In this document: piece after piece, positions 49,571-64,000 of the stretch
Layout of the letters: each line of letters begins with the position of its first letter
How positions within the stretch are numbered: position 1 is the first letter of the stretch
NCBI GenBank assembly: GCA_910591455.2
Contig: OU342809.1
Coordinates: 23,390,349-23,454,348, forward strand
Source: Pholis gunnellus
Lineage: Eukaryota > Chordata > Actinopteri > Perciformes > Pholidae
Direction: 5' to 3'
Length of the DNA: 64,000 nucleotides
Translations under genes and position numbers: made by a program
Notes under the pieces: model-generated
What the model was told of the DNA's origin: nothing
The model's input: only the letters and a program-made list of their open reading frames with translations
Database searches by the model: none

Positions 49571-50714
49571 CTGCAGGACAGAAAGAACATCACTCACAAA
49601 TGTTGCATCAGTAAATGTACTGTGGATGAAACACGTATACATACTGTAGGTCAAGGCGACAGGTTATTTAGGGCAGAAAAAGTTTAAGTGATACTGAGTA
49701 TGCACAACATGCATAACATGGGTCATAAACATGTTCATTTTCAATATAGCGGGATTAATAAAGTAACTATCTACCTATAATTTGATACAGGGCCGGTCAT
49801 GCTATGTAGTGTAAACAAAGTTTTCTCACAAATCTAACTGAAACTTGGTTCAAAAAATGTCCTGCAAGAAAGAAAGTCAACGGTATAATCATTTTTTATA
49901 AGATGACACAAAACATAATCATACTGGTGTCAAATGTATTGTTTTTGCTGCAATTCTGACAATAACAAAACAATTAATACTTAAGATGGTTAATTTATGG
50001 GTTCATAAGTGAATACATATATTTAGTTTGGTGTCCCCATGTTTGTAAAAAAAACACACTCTTGGATGCCTCTAGGGTTGATCAAATATGATGAATGCCA
50101 TCCAACAAGTCCAACAAACTAACCCCCCCAAAAAAACCGCAATGGAGTGCAATAAAGGCATACATTTTCATTTAAATTTCATTTTTTGTTAAATCTAATT
50201 ATCCCACCTTTTTCTTTCCACCTGAAAAAGGCACTGTACGTAGTGAACTCACTAACCGATCATAATCCATGACAGCTATGAGCAGGCTGATCTGGTCAAT
50301 GTTCTCAGGAGGAACATCAAAGACAATGGCTTCATTGTACACGGGGTTCAGAGTGTTACGCTTGGTTGACGTCTTCCTCTTCTTTAGCCTCCGGCCTTCA
50401 CACATCAGGGACACTTTCACATACGGATCTGTAGAGAAGTAACACGTGGCAAGTTCGTGGAGGACGCCAAAATGTCTTGGCGCGGAAAGCCATTAAAGAA
50501 AATACTATGTTGACTAAGCACTTGAGTGCCTGGTGTGTACGTCTGACTAGACCAGATCTCAGTGGAATCACTGCTTTGTCAGTCAGAACTCACCTGAAGC
50601 TCCTGTGATGTCCATGGCTTTGAGATTTCTGGCTTTGATCATGGTGATGGTGAGCCTGCCAGCCGTGGGGAGATAGCACAATGAGAACATCAGCTCTCCT
50701 AGGTCCACATTATC
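49441..50714 (-). CDS. syt9: synaptotagmin (SYT9-like), C2B domain, 3 exons, partial
   Basis: Calcium sensor for vesicle exocytosis. Minus-strand exons 50714-50594, 50428-50257 and 49570-49441 join in frame (121+172+130 = 423 bases, 141 codons) with AG/GT junctions. The product starts DNVDLGELMFSLCYLPTAGR, contains KAMDITGASDPYVK (two Ca2+-binding Asp), the polybasic KKRKTSTKRN, NPVYNEAIVFDVPPEN, VMDYDR (loop-3 Asp residues) and GRDHWNEMLSYPRKPIAHWH, ending PLIE before a donor. The signature KRKTSTKRN with VFDVPPENIDQI is SYT9-type among SYT3/6/9/10. C2A and N-terminal exons are to the right and the last exon is missing. Confidence 0.9.
50257..50428 (-). CDS. syt9: syt9 exon: middle of C2B
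   Basis: Acceptor ctctacag; donor CG|GTTAGT. It encodes DPYVKVSLMCEGRRL, the polylysine-type KKRKTSTKRN strand that binds phosphoinositides and AP-2 in synaptotagmins, then NEAIVFDVPPEN and VMDYD. 172 bases. Confidence 0.93.
50594..50714 (-). CDS. syt9: syt9 exon: start of C2B
   Basis: Acceptor ctttacag before GATAATG; donor CAG|GTGAG. It encodes the first beta strands of C2B (GELMFSLCYL, RLTITMIKARNLKAMD), including the first Ca2+-binding aspartate. It begins in phase 0 and leaves one base for the next exon. Confidence 0.92.
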
Positions 50715-52430
50715 CTGTAAAGAAATATAAGACATTTATATATTAATACTGCTTGTTCTCCTATTATCAATATTTTAAATACAGGAAGTGATGTCTCTTC
50801 TTTTAATGGTGGTCTATGGGAAAATGTTTTTTCGGGCTGTAGGGGACTTTATAGTTGCTGCACAGTTGGCCACTGGAATAGGCTGAAACTGACGGCAATA
50901 AAGTGTATTGCATGGCCGTGCTCACATGGACATACATGTGCATGTGAGCATGAAATACAAACAAAATAATGAACGCCCTTGCAAAAGCATTGCCACATAG
51001 CGCTACAAGTGGTCAAAAAGAGGCACTAAACTAGGGCTGGAGGACATTGTTGGGGAAAAAAAAGAGGATAAATGCTTCAGTCTGGTGCACTTTGAAGGCA
51101 ACGTGTTGTGCTCTCGTAAACAATTAAACAAACACATTAGTTGTATAGATATGAATGGTGATGACAGCAAAAAAGTCACACCCACAAAGCATGGTCAACG
51201 AGAAGGGGTCCGTATTGCCGACATCGTCGGGAGGCCCGTCCGTCCACGCAGGGAGAGAGGGCGCAATGATTAGTCCGAACTAAATCTGGTGGCGGTGCAC
51301 TGCTCGCGGAGAGGATCCCCCCACAATTAGAGGCCATCCCTTACTCACCAAGTTGATTCCCCCAGGCAGAAACAAACCCCATCCATTGAGAAGTGGAAAA
51401 ATATATACAGTTCATTTTAAACTGTGGTGGGCCTCTCTAGACTGTAGGTAATTAATGGGAAATGGAGAATGGAGTTTCCCTTTTATGTTTGTGTTCATTT
51501 GCCGACATAGTACGTCCTCCGATGTAGCTATTGTGCATAGGTTTATCGCAGCGTCAATGCTGAACAATGCATCGTGCAGCCCGACATTAAGCTCATTAAC
51601 TTAACATACAAGCTGAAACAGATATCGGCTACACAGCTCAAGAAAAAGCAAGGGTTTTCCCTTGCTCGTCAAAATCGGCAAAATCTCAGACAGTCACATT
51701 TAGAATGAAAGAGAACTGCTTAGCTTGCAAGTAAGCAAAGAGTGTTAGACATTGGGTTTGTAATGTTAAGCTTGAGAAAAACGACTTGAGAATAGTCAAT
51801 TAAACCAAAGTAGGTTAAGGTTTAGTGAGGGTAAAGTAACGGTTGAGTCAAATCCCCAAACATCAATGGGTAGATTCAACAGAAGGCACATTATAATATG
51901 TTACACAAGTCTTTGCACCTCGGATATGGATCATGCCTGTGACACCTCCGGTAAAAAGAAAAAAAAAAATATGGAATCCTTTTTAATCACATCTGCAATA
52001 TGCCGCAACAGCATGACTCATCATTAATCATTATGTTTTTCTATCACAGGAATGTCTTCTCTTTATCATTTAAATGTTATGCAAGCTGGTTTTGGATATT
52101 TGTTGCATCTTTAAGTCAGTATTTGTATAAACGTGTGGTGTCTGCCATCAGATTGAAATTACTCCTGTCTTCCTTTGAGAATATCCCTGCTTTCACAACT
52201 TACCCACAGTCATGCACATGCCAAGCTCTTTCCCCAATTAACACATCTGAAAATAACGTGTGATGGTGTGAGAGCGAGTGGTGCGTTCGTGAGGCAAAGG
52301 CCTAAACAAGGTTTCTTACAGAGAAAACTGATCTCTAGTTTTACGCTTTCTCCCACACAATGGGCTGACACAGACCTCCCCGTTACAGAATCTCAAATAA
52401 GAAGTGAAAACAGACAAAATTGAATAACTT
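50715..52430 (-). other. syt9: syt9 intron (part)
   Basis: No exon is seen. A segment at 51060-51150 shares CTGGTGCACTTTGA and neighbouring bases with about 29960, suggesting an interspersed repeat. Confidence 0.5.
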
Positions 52431-52435
52431 ATTTG

Positions 52436-52930
52436 GAGGGGTCCCTCCTATGTTCCCCAGGTGTACGAGTCACATAATGGGAACATGACAAAGGGTCCTA
52501 TGATCCCCAGTTCTACATGTTCTCTCCCAAAGTCCTATGTACCTAAGCTCTACATCAGTGGTTCTCAAATGGGGGTACGTGTACCCCTGGGGGTACGTGA
52601 AGGCACTCCAGGGGGTACGTGAGATTTTTTTTAAATAGATTTAAAATTAGCATCCATTCAAAAATCCTTGAAAAATAGTTATTTAAGAAATATTCAATAA
52701 GTGTAAGTGTAATAAGTGTAAGTTCATAAGCTGAATTTTATATTCAGTAGGCTATTCAATTTCATTATCCTAAACAATACAATCTTCAGTGTTGACAGTT
52801 TAATATATCAGACACTGATGATCTTTTTTTCAACCATAAATGCTTTGCGCTGGTTAGGGGGTACTACACTGCTCTACATGTTCTCTCCCAGGGTCCTTTG
52901 TTCCCAAGGACCTATGTTCCCCTAACCTGT
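52436..52930. repeat. degenerate minisatellite, TCCTATGTTCCC orientation
   Basis: Repeats of variants of CCTATGTTCCCCAGG and CTACATGTTCTCTCCCA, interrupted by the 316-bp hAT at 52556-52871. The same motif occurs in the opposite orientation at 53200-53795. Confidence 0.65.
52556..52871. mobile_element. short hAT MITE (316 bp)
   Basis: It opens CAGTGGTTCTCAAATGGGGG, a typical fish hAT end, and closes GGGGGTACTACACTG. It is flanked by the exact 8-base duplication CTCTACAT (52548-52555, 52872-52879). Non-coding. Confidence 0.9.
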
Positions 52931-52931
52931 T

Positions 52932-53075
52932 CCTCACTCCCAACTTGTCACAAACAAATGCTTGGTCAGGAACCCTTAGCATCCCTTTTAAACACACTGG
53001 GTACCCCTTGGTGTGACTTAGGTTTAGGGAACACATTTTTTAGGTTTAGGAAAAGATAGTGGTTTGGGCTCAAAT
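52932..53075. repeat. dispersed fish repeat fragment
   Basis: It contains CACTCCCAACTTGTCACAAA, a GCTTGGTCAGGAACCC block and TAGGTTTAGGAAAAGATAG, shared in order with 39826-40110. Confidence 0.5.
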
Positions 53076-53199
53076 AAGTATGTTTTTGACAAGCTTGGAA
53101 TTAGAACTGGCTTGTTCCCCAGATCTATAGCACAAAATGGAAACCTGCAAAAGATGTTCTCCAGCTCTATTCTCTCAATACGACGCGCTATCAGCTGCT

Positions 53200-53795
53200 C
53201 ATCAAAGGGAACATAGCATGAAGTTGAATAGCACCCTAGGAAAAGTCCCTGACAACATATCTTTGAAAAAGTTTGACCTACTTAATGTGTGTTGGAAAAC
53301 ATAGAATATTGTACTGGAAAAAATAGGATCCTGGAAACATAGGATCTTGGAAATATAGGACACTGGGAACAAAGGACCCTTTGAACATAGGGCCCTGTAA
53401 ACATAGCATCCAAGGAACACAGGACATGTAAATATAGGACCATGGGGACATAGGGCCCTGGGAATGTAGGACCTTGGAAATATAATACTCTGGGAACATA
53501 GGACCCTGGAAACATAGGGCCCGGGGAAAACAGGACTTTTTTTAATATAGGACCCTTGGAACATAGGACCCTGGAAACATAGGACCATGGGAACATAAGA
53601 CACTAGGAAGATAGGACTTTTGATATATACGTATGACAATGGGAACATAAGACCCTGGGAATGTAGGACCCTGGAAATATAACACTCTGGAAACATAGGT
53701 TTTTGGGAACATAGGACCCTAGGAACATTTTGTAATATAGCAACCTGACAAAGGACCTTGGAAATATAAGACCCTGGGAATATAGATATGCCCCC
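53200..53795. repeat. degenerate minisatellite, GGGAACATAGGACCCT orientation
   Basis: About 25-30 tandem variants of a roughly 20-base motif: GGAACATAGGACCCTG or GGAAATATAGGACTCTG. One minus frame is open for 164 codons only because the motif lacks stops in that frame, giving a repetitive FPGSYVPRVL-like peptide that is not a plausible gene. Confidence 0.85.
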
Positions 53796-56665
<2,870 letters not shown>

Positions 56666-57211
56666 CGGGGGTCTGCAAACCACGATTAGCCACCTGCAGG
56701 AAAAGGCGCCTGACAGCGACGTAATAGGATGTGACGCACATTTTATTTGACAAAATATTTAAAAAATATATATTTTCAATGACACAGTATCACCTCAAAC
56801 TCCAAGATAAGAGGTGTTCCCTTTGAAAGATTGTCCACTGTGCAAAAAATAAAATAAAAATAACCGTTATCTATTTCCATGTTATTTTTTGTCAAAGCCT
56901 CAGCCATTATAGGTTATCAGACCTACGGGGCGTTTGAGCAAACAATCTACTTCCTGTTTACACCGTCACCCAGTGACTATTCACGCCCAGTGTACGTGAA
57001 TAGTCACGTGATATTCATTTTCAGGCGTTTTAGTCTGGACGGAGACCATCTCTAAAACGATACTGAAACGCTGTGTGGACGGAGATCGTTTTTGTTTGTT
57101 AAAACTCTGTTTTAAAATGAAAACGTATTGGTGTGGATGTAGACTGAGGGAGCCGCAACAAAGGGGCTGAAGAGTCACATGTGGCTCCAGAGCCGCGGGT
57201 TGCCGACCCCT
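56666..57211. mobile_element. probable decayed hAT element
   Basis: The right end, read on the minus strand, is CAGGGGTCGGCAACCCGCGG followed by CTCTGGAGCCACATGTG, a familiar fish hAT terminus. The left end CGGGGGTCTGCAAACCACG is an imperfect match. No clear 8-base duplication survives. The internal 56985-57145 segment (AAACGATACTGAAACGCTGT, GTGTGGACGGAGATCG) may be a second nested element. Confidence 0.55.
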
Positions 57212-60200
57212 GATCTAGGGGATCATATCTCTCAGTCCCTGAGGGCACATGGGAGGACGAGTGCATGTTATATGTTACCATTTGACATTGTTGGGAAATG
57301 GGGACCTCCTTTGCTGAATTAACCACATACTTACACATACACACACACACTGCATATGCACATGCTGACCCCATTTATCAACGTCCGAATTACGAGCCAA
57401 CGAGACTGCAGTCTATAGTATTGACTGGCCCTATAGGAGCAGCAGGTGGCAGCATCTCTGAGCTCTTTAATGTCTTTGTCTCAGAATAATCTACAGCTGA
57501 GGAGAAAGTAGGCAAGCGCATATAACAGCATGATGTCCCAAAGCAAATTGAATCAATCCAGTGAACAAGCTGGGAAGTCTCTTGACACTCAAAATCATTA
57601 AATACGACACATCTCCACCAGTTGAGCAAGAAATGAGGGAACTCACCATTGGCATTTATTCAATATACAAATGTTAACATCTCAGGAAACGATGCTTTCA
57701 AGTGGTCGGCTGATTGACTGCAAATTGAGCCAAATGGATTACTGGATGGTTCGTAATGAGGTAAGGACCGAGCAATGAGTCTGGAGAGTTTTCTCTAATG
57801 ATGCTGCTTCATTTTTCCCTTTAAGTTCCAAGATATTAACAACCACTAAACTCTCCAGAGACTCATAAAGGTAAGCGCTCACGCAGGTCTGTTCATTAGG
57901 AAAGACATTAACCAAAATAACGCTTCAAAAACCTAATAACCTTAAAAACTATAGCTGCTAATGTAGTGTAAAAGTCAATTGTCACACAAGACTTGGCAAC
58001 ATGCAATTCATCCTCGAAATGCGAAATGTTATTCCAGCCAAATGGCCCGCCTATCATTTTCTAATTCACAATGTGAATTAATTGATTTGCAATGGTACAT
58101 TTTGGTGTACTTTTTAATGTAAATAAGGTGCTAGAGTGCATCAAAAAGCATTCAGATGGACTATTAAAGCTTGTATGTTCTAAAAAACGCTCCCCGGTCT
58201 CTCTGGGCAAAGCAAGTCAAGTGACCCTGTTCTACACTCTTGGTGACGCAGTGACTACTCAAACAACTAGTTGGCTTGCTTAAGCTAACACTGAAGCAAG
58301 CCAAGATAGATGAGAGATCAGAGAACTAATTGTTTCTGACTCACACTATTTTCTCTTTATATTACGTGTTCATACATATACAGTACATTACAGATACTCT
58401 TCCCACGCAATTAGCAAGCTTGATAGCGAATGGGACCATAATTTAACACAAATTTACAAAAATATAAAAAAGATCAACTCATTTCTCAACTGTCCGATAA
58501 CTATTCATCTTTTGTAGAGTGGTTTATACTTTGTTAAGAAAAGATGGTTTAACCAAGTGTCAATGTGTGCCAACTTTACAGCAGACATAAACAAAAGACA
58601 TTTTTTGGGCCCTAAAGCTAATATTCTTGTTCATGACAACTGTAGGGGGGGTGGATTTTTGTACAACTCAATTGTTTGAATTATATCAAGACTTAATGTT
58701 ATAGATAATTAAGGCCGCGGATATTTTGAGTGACAGGTAGGTGTCGTCCCAAGTCGCTAACCGCTGGCTGCCTCCTCATCCGTCATCCGGGCCCTTCTCA
58801 GCTCCATTGACGATCCACCTCAGTGCCAATTTTTGGATAAGACAGGACTTGGGCTGCCAACAGGGTGATGGCTCTGCAGAAACCTATGGGTGACGTCCTG
58901 GAGACAAAGTCCATATCTGATACAGTCTTTGAGTACAAACAGCTAATGTGATCTTGCTTCCTTCATTTTGGACTTTCTGGTTCTATTCCCCTCAAGACAA
59001 TATGCTATTGGTCAATAATGCAACGATATGCATGGAATGACTATCGTAGGAACAAAAACGTTGCTGTTTTAATTGCTAGTGTGAACTTGGGTACCTTCTA
59101 AGTTCTTTGTCTATGAGTTTACAAAAAAATGTTGTGATGTGGCAGTGACGTTGGCAATTCACAATCGCAGGACATTACAAGCTCCATAAAAACAAAGAAG
59201 CAGCTGGAGAGCCAGAGAGGATGGTGTTAGGAACGAAAAGGAGCGTGTTTGAGTTATCAGCATATATAAGACTAAATTCTTGACATCAATAGAATTATTG
59301 ATGTCAGTAATTATTATTATTAATAAACGGGACAGCTCAGACAACGTGTGATGTAATCTAAACGTAGCTACGTCACATGGAACTACACGTTGAAGATAGG
59401 CCGAAATACCAAAATGGAGTTTGCATGTGACCACCTCGTGAGACTGCAAAATGGCACGGGACTCTAACATGGCGATAGACAAAAGAGAGATCGCTATCTA
59501 CATGTGTATGAAGCAGTTAGCTCAACCCCGGAGCTACATTAGCTTAAAGCTATATGTGTGTATGTGGGTTAGCAAAAGAAGAGAGAGAGCAAACAAAACA
59601 AATCCTCCAAAAACAAAATGAGATCCTTCCCCGCCGAGGTGGAGTACGGAAGATTGTTCTCTCATCTATAGAAACACGACTGATGATTTTTGAGTCGCAC
59701 AGCTGCGGCAAAAGCAAAAGAAACAACTTTTTGTGACTGCAAGAAGGAGAACTTGACTTGCTGTACATGTAACTCAATGTACCCTTGTTCTTCAATGCAA
59801 TATAAAAGTCCTGTACCTTAATGAAAACAACACTATCATGGCTAGAAGTAGAGAGAACTCAAAAATGTCGTTTGTCTAGTATAACAAAGTTATAATACCA
59901 TAAATCTTCAAAAAGACCAAAAAAGAACAAGTATGCAAAAATTCTAATTGAATCTATATATAAATAATTTTTCAAAGTATGGAAATAAACTGAATCTAAG
60001 TGCTAAACATATTAACTATTCCTATTTTACAGTGGTGGGCCGTGCATTTTATACCTGGGCTTTCTGTGCTGTCCTACTGTGGTGTCATTATGATGCCACA
60101 GCTATGGTTATTTGTTTCTAGGGGTGTAACAATACACTTATTCGTATTAAACCGTTCGGTACGAGGCTCACGAAAGAACAATACGTTTGAATAATACTAG

Positions 60201-60227
60201 TGCATTTGGAAAATGCATAACTGCGCT
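57212..60227. other. probable syt9 intron, no exon recognised
   Basis: No homology-supported exon. 57775-57866 contains a short imperfect hairpin. 60032-60227 has transposon-like text (CAGTGGTGGGCCGTGC; GGGGTGTAACAATACAC). Confidence 0.45.
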
Positions 60228-61094
60228 CAGAGATGGGCAGTATTTCTATTACTTGTATTTGAAATACGTATTTCAATTACTTTTGAGTATTTTGTAATTT
60301 GTATTTGATAGGGCAGATTAAAAATCTAACGTAATTTGTAACAAAATACTTTAGAGTGGAGTAATTTTGTATTTAAAATACTCAAAATACTTTCTCCACG
60401 AATCAAAAAACAGTTCACGAGTTCAGTCTTCAGATCTTCAAGTTCAACGGATTGTCTGTCAAGTTAAATATTTTATCTGAGTGTGACAGATGTCAACTAG
60501 CTTGATGTATAACTTATGTCTGGGTCTGGCTACATAGCCTATTGTATATACATGGTGATGGTTATAATATCAAGCTAGCGATCGATGCTAACATGCTAAT
60601 GACGCTAGCATGCTGTCTAGGCTAGTGCATAGCCAGTGTTTAGCAAGTTAGCTTATCAGTAGAGTAGCTAGCTATAGGAAGAGGGAGATTGGGAGCTTGT
60701 ATGTCATATGTGATGAATATTTTCTTGTTGATACAAAGCCAAAGTTTATGGGCTGTTAAGTCCCATTAATAAAAATATATATATACATAATCAATCAAGT
60801 TGTTGTCTTTTAATAGCTTTGCTTAGTTACACTGACATTCTGTGACTGTTCTTCCTGTTTGTGGGGTTCACCAGAGCTTTGTGTACATTATATAAACCTG
60901 AATGCTCTGCTATACCAAATTGTGAGAAAACAGAAAATCCAGAAAAAAGTATTTCCTATATTTTAAATACAAAATACATGTATTTTGTTACATTTTCTGG
61001 CACCAGTATTTTGTATTTTGTTGTAATACATTTATTTGGGGGTATTTTGTATTTTGTATCAAAATACATTTTGATGTATTTTTGCCCATCTCTG
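60228..61094 (-). mobile_element. non-autonomous hAT element, copy B (867 bp), inverted relative to copy A
   Basis: Near-identical to 46378-47248 but reverse-complemented. The ends are CAGAGATGGGCA and its complement, and the exact 8-base duplication ACTGCGCT lies at 60220-60227 and 61095-61102. No transposase ORF. Confidence 0.93.
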
Positions 61095-62588
61095 ACTGCG
61101 CTCATGTAGGAGACAACGGGCTGTGTGACCTTTTGAACCCAGAACAATAACAGAACACAGCTGAGGCGCCGCACGTGTCTACAGGGAGGCTAAGCGGGGA
61201 AACAACAGCAGTTAGCTGTTCCCTACTGATTCAAACAGATAATCAAATGTCTGAACCTAACCCCGCGATGACGGGATGCTTCGTCATTAACGGACAAGTC
61301 AGAATCAATGTAATTAACACAATGACAAGAACAAACTCACAAGAACCGGTGACATATATTTATATGACAACATAAAATGTCAAGCATGACAAATCAATCC
61401 AGCAACACTGCAGCGCTAGAGCACGAGCCATTCATATTATTGATAAAAACGACACGATAGACAAATGAACACAGTAGTAACGCTACTGCAGATGTAAAAA
61501 AACAAAAGCAGTTGACTTACCAAAGCTGCCTTCACTTCAAGACAAAGTCCATCCTCCTTTCTTTGTTAACAAAGTCAGTAACTCCCAAATCCATTTCTCC
61601 TCCTCCTTCAGCCATTGAGTGTTAAAAAAACAAAGCTAGGTAAAAAAACAGAATCTACACCAAGCAAAACGCTAAAAATGTCATAACTTCTCTTACATAT
61701 GTTTCAACCTGAACTCTTACTAAAGACTAAGATCTGCTAGCTAGCTTTCTGTTTGACGAAAGTCACGCTGGCCCACTGACCAATCACGGCGCACGTTAAT
61801 GCAAACGTACTTAGGAGGCTTCCTCGGTGCCACTGGCACGTCAAAGAATACGCCCAACATGTCAAACTAAAGATCTGATTGGTTGAAGACTATGACAATC
61901 AACAATAACGTCCCCATTTACTTAAACTGCAAAGGCTCTCTAGCGGGCATCAGGCCTCTCTCCTTACATAGAGAACTAGGGGCTGAATCTGATTGGATAA
62001 AAGCTCTCCTTAAAACAAGCTGTGCTGGAAGCAGAGCAACAGAGGAAGACAGGAGCTGTGCAATGAGAAAATAAGCTAATGAAAAAAAAATTATCATACA
62101 TGTAGTGTATTTGTGAAAAATTATTAAATCATAAAATAGCTATAACTTTGTGATTATGTTTAGGCCAGCAGAGAAGGCTTAGGCCTTCAAGGCCAACAAT
62201 TTAAAATGAAAAATCACTATTTTAAGCTGGATTTGGTTGTTTTTCCTGATGGAAGCATGTATTCGTGATTTATACAAGGACTTTTGGAAATGTTAACATA
62301 CAACAATAAGTAATGTTTTCACAGTTTCTGTTGATGATAAATGCTGCATTTATTGCGATTCAAATTTTTTTTTTAAGAAAACATACCTTTCAAACACACC
62401 GGCGGGTTGTGGGGCTCAGACCCTCAAGGCCAAAAATGCAATAGACACCAAATATGCTTTTCTATTTCCTCTATATATAAGCGTTATCTAATCATCACAT
62501 CATGTATATTACTTAATCAAACTATTATATATATTCACAGTGGGCGGAGGGGACAGAAAATGAAGATTGGAAGGTTTCAATTTAAGAA

Positions 62589-62589
<1 letters not shown>

Positions 62590-62644
<55 letters not shown>

Positions 62645-62661
62645 GTGTGTGTGTGTGTGTG
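62590..62661. repeat. (GT)n microsatellite
   Basis: (GT)n with a TATGTATG interruption. Confidence 0.95.
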
Positions 62662-63602
62662 TTATAAATAAATGATAGTGATTCACAATTTTTTTGTGGA
62701 GCTGTGTGAACTGTTTTCAATGTGTCAGTCTCCAACACGCCTGTTGACGTGCAGAAGAAACTGTAGAATAATTAATTGAAGCAACACAATTGATGTTCAC
62801 ATCAAAACGGAGGTTTCTGTCTGATGCTGGTTGTGCAGAAACCTTGTGGTTTTATAGTGACATCATAACTCCAGTTAGAGAATACAGATGGAGCAGATTC
62901 CTGCTTCCTTCAGATGGCTGTAAAGACAATCAAACATGTACAGAAAAAATCAGCACTATCATGGTGTACATTACAGATATGACCTAGATATGATTCATGC
63001 TTCTCTTCATGCAGCATTATTACAACAGCATGTGCCATCTCAAGAATCCATTTCATCGGATTTGATAGCCAAAGAAATATTAGGAACTATTCATTTGTTG
63101 TTCGTATTTACTTTTCATTTTACTAACATTATTATTCTAGATGTTTGCTTTATTTGGATTAGATTTTTAAAAGTCATTTATTTTGCTAGCTATTTCTTTG
63201 GTTTAATTACTTTCTTGTTAAGTTCATACGTAGTGTGTGCATGATTAGTATTCAGTCTAGTTTTGTTTGTGAATTGGGTAAAATTAAAAAAACTATATAT
63301 ATCTTGAAATACAACAAATCTTATTTTCTTGCTTTGAAAGACAAAAGTATGCCAAAGTTGCTCAAAGTAAACACATTATACCCTGATTTGGAAAAGCCCA
63401 ATAGTTTGCATTGCTGATTGCAGTCTGTGTTGGGTAAATGGATGATTAATAAGGGATTATATTTAGAAAGTGGACGCCTCAGACACAGGAGACAGGGTAG
63501 CTATAGTTCACAAGTCGGATGCCTCAGAGGAGCTTCTGACCCATTTATACTGACCTTATTTAGCTGGAAGGTGTTAAAACAATATTTGGGCTCTAATAAG
63601 AT

Positions 63603-63605
<3 letters not shown>

Positions 63606-63664
<59 letters not shown>
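63606..63664. repeat. (GT)n microsatellite
   Basis: About 29 uninterrupted GT units. Confidence 0.96.
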
Positions 63665-63665
<1 letters not shown>

Positions 63666-64000
63666 GGCAGCATTCTCCCACAAGGGTCTGTAGTTAGCGC
63701 TGCAATAACAGGTCAGAGCTGGTTGAGTGTTGACCCAGCTAACGATCATTTTCTGCAACTTTGAACTTAATTACTTGATGAGGAGCAGATGCTGTCGGCG
63801 TAAGGTTCAAAGTCTCTCCCAAAAAAATCAGGCCACACTCTAGATGCCAGGGGTAGCTTCCCAAAATGTCGGATATGCTGATATGAAGTTTCATGGGTTT
63901 CTTAGCTAAAGGCAAGTGACATAAACTCATGCAAATGATATATATAAAATTGCATAAAGTTTCGTAAATATAAAAAAATATCAAGACATGTATTTATTCA

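Larger units (their letters stand above)
61103..64000. other. right edge: transposon-derived and microsatellite sequence
   Basis: 61510-62200 reads like older DNA-transposon sequence (CCAATCACGGCGCACG; CAGAGAAGGCTTAGGCCTTC), possibly the remainder of an element beginning at about 60032 into which hAT copy B inserted. (GT)n tracts lie at 62590-62661 and 63606-63664. No host exon is seen. Confidence 0.4.

Noticed and set aside
51085..51273. + strand 62-codon frame with a basic, Arg-rich end
   Set aside because: No homology recognised and part of the segment recurs near 29960, so it is treated as repeat sequence.
53202..53696. Open - strand frame of 164 codons with FPGSYV-like repeats
   Set aside because: Produced by the degenerate minisatellite; no start context, signal or domain.
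58860..58950. Possible fourth R1 repeat copy (AAACCTATGGGTGACGTC, ATACAGTCTTTGAG)
   Set aside because: Only the 3' 70 bases look similar and with several mismatches; not enough to assign.

Overview
The window is nuclear DNA from a ray-finned fish, probably a percomorph teleost. The evidence is intron-split vertebrate genes, Rex3/Rex1-type LINEs, several hAT transposons with intact 8-bp target duplications, and long (CA)n, (TA)n and (CT)n tracts. There is no sign of prokaryotic or viral genome organisation. The species cannot be named from the sequence.

Left part (1-13.6 kb, + strand): the 3' half of spon1 (F-spondin). Seven exons (786-861, 3114-3296, 8337-8507, 8950-9117, 9538-9696, 10696-10968, 11039-11202) encode the last 397 residues, including all six thrombospondin type-1 repeats and the stop codon. 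A 3' UTR probably follows, ending near a polyadenylation signal at about 13.55 kb. The 5' half (reelin-N and spondin domains) lies left of the window.

Right part (49.4-50.7 kb, - strand): three consecutive exons of a synaptotagmin C2B domain, closest by recalled motif to SYT9. The C2A, membrane and N-terminal exons lie at higher coordinates, and none is visible up to 64 kb. The terminal coding exon was not found. The two genes converge tail to tail. In human both SPON1 and SYT9 lie on 11p15, so the pairing fits ancestral linkage.

Middle (13.6-49.4 kb): no host gene is recognised. It is a nest of mobile elements. These are a decayed Rex1-like LINE (19.4-19.9 kb); a decayed Gypsy-type-integrase element with an Ulp1-protease-like, apparently intron-split tail (21.5-23.7 kb); a 29-bp minisatellite (27.9-28.4 kb); a full-length RTE/Rex3-like LINE with an intact 1058-codon ORF and a 15-bp target duplication (32.8-36.1 kb); and a three-level nest of hAT inside solo LTR inside an older repeat (45.8-47.7 kb). 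A 5'-truncated sister copy of the LINE sits in a spon1 intron (4.05-5.27 kb). An inverted sister copy of the hAT lies at 60.2-61.1 kb. An unnamed unit of 0.8-0.9 kb occurs twice in inverted orientation (16.05-16.87 and 31.24-32.14 kb).

No new host biological system is evident. The most notable items are the integrase/Ulp1 relic, the pseudoknot-capable 5' end and missing endonuclease glutamate of the full-length LINE, the nested insertions dated by exact target duplications, the duplicated inverted unit with promoter-like motifs, and lineage-specific changes in F-spondin (a glycine/polybasic linker and a lost O-fucose acceptor in TSR2).
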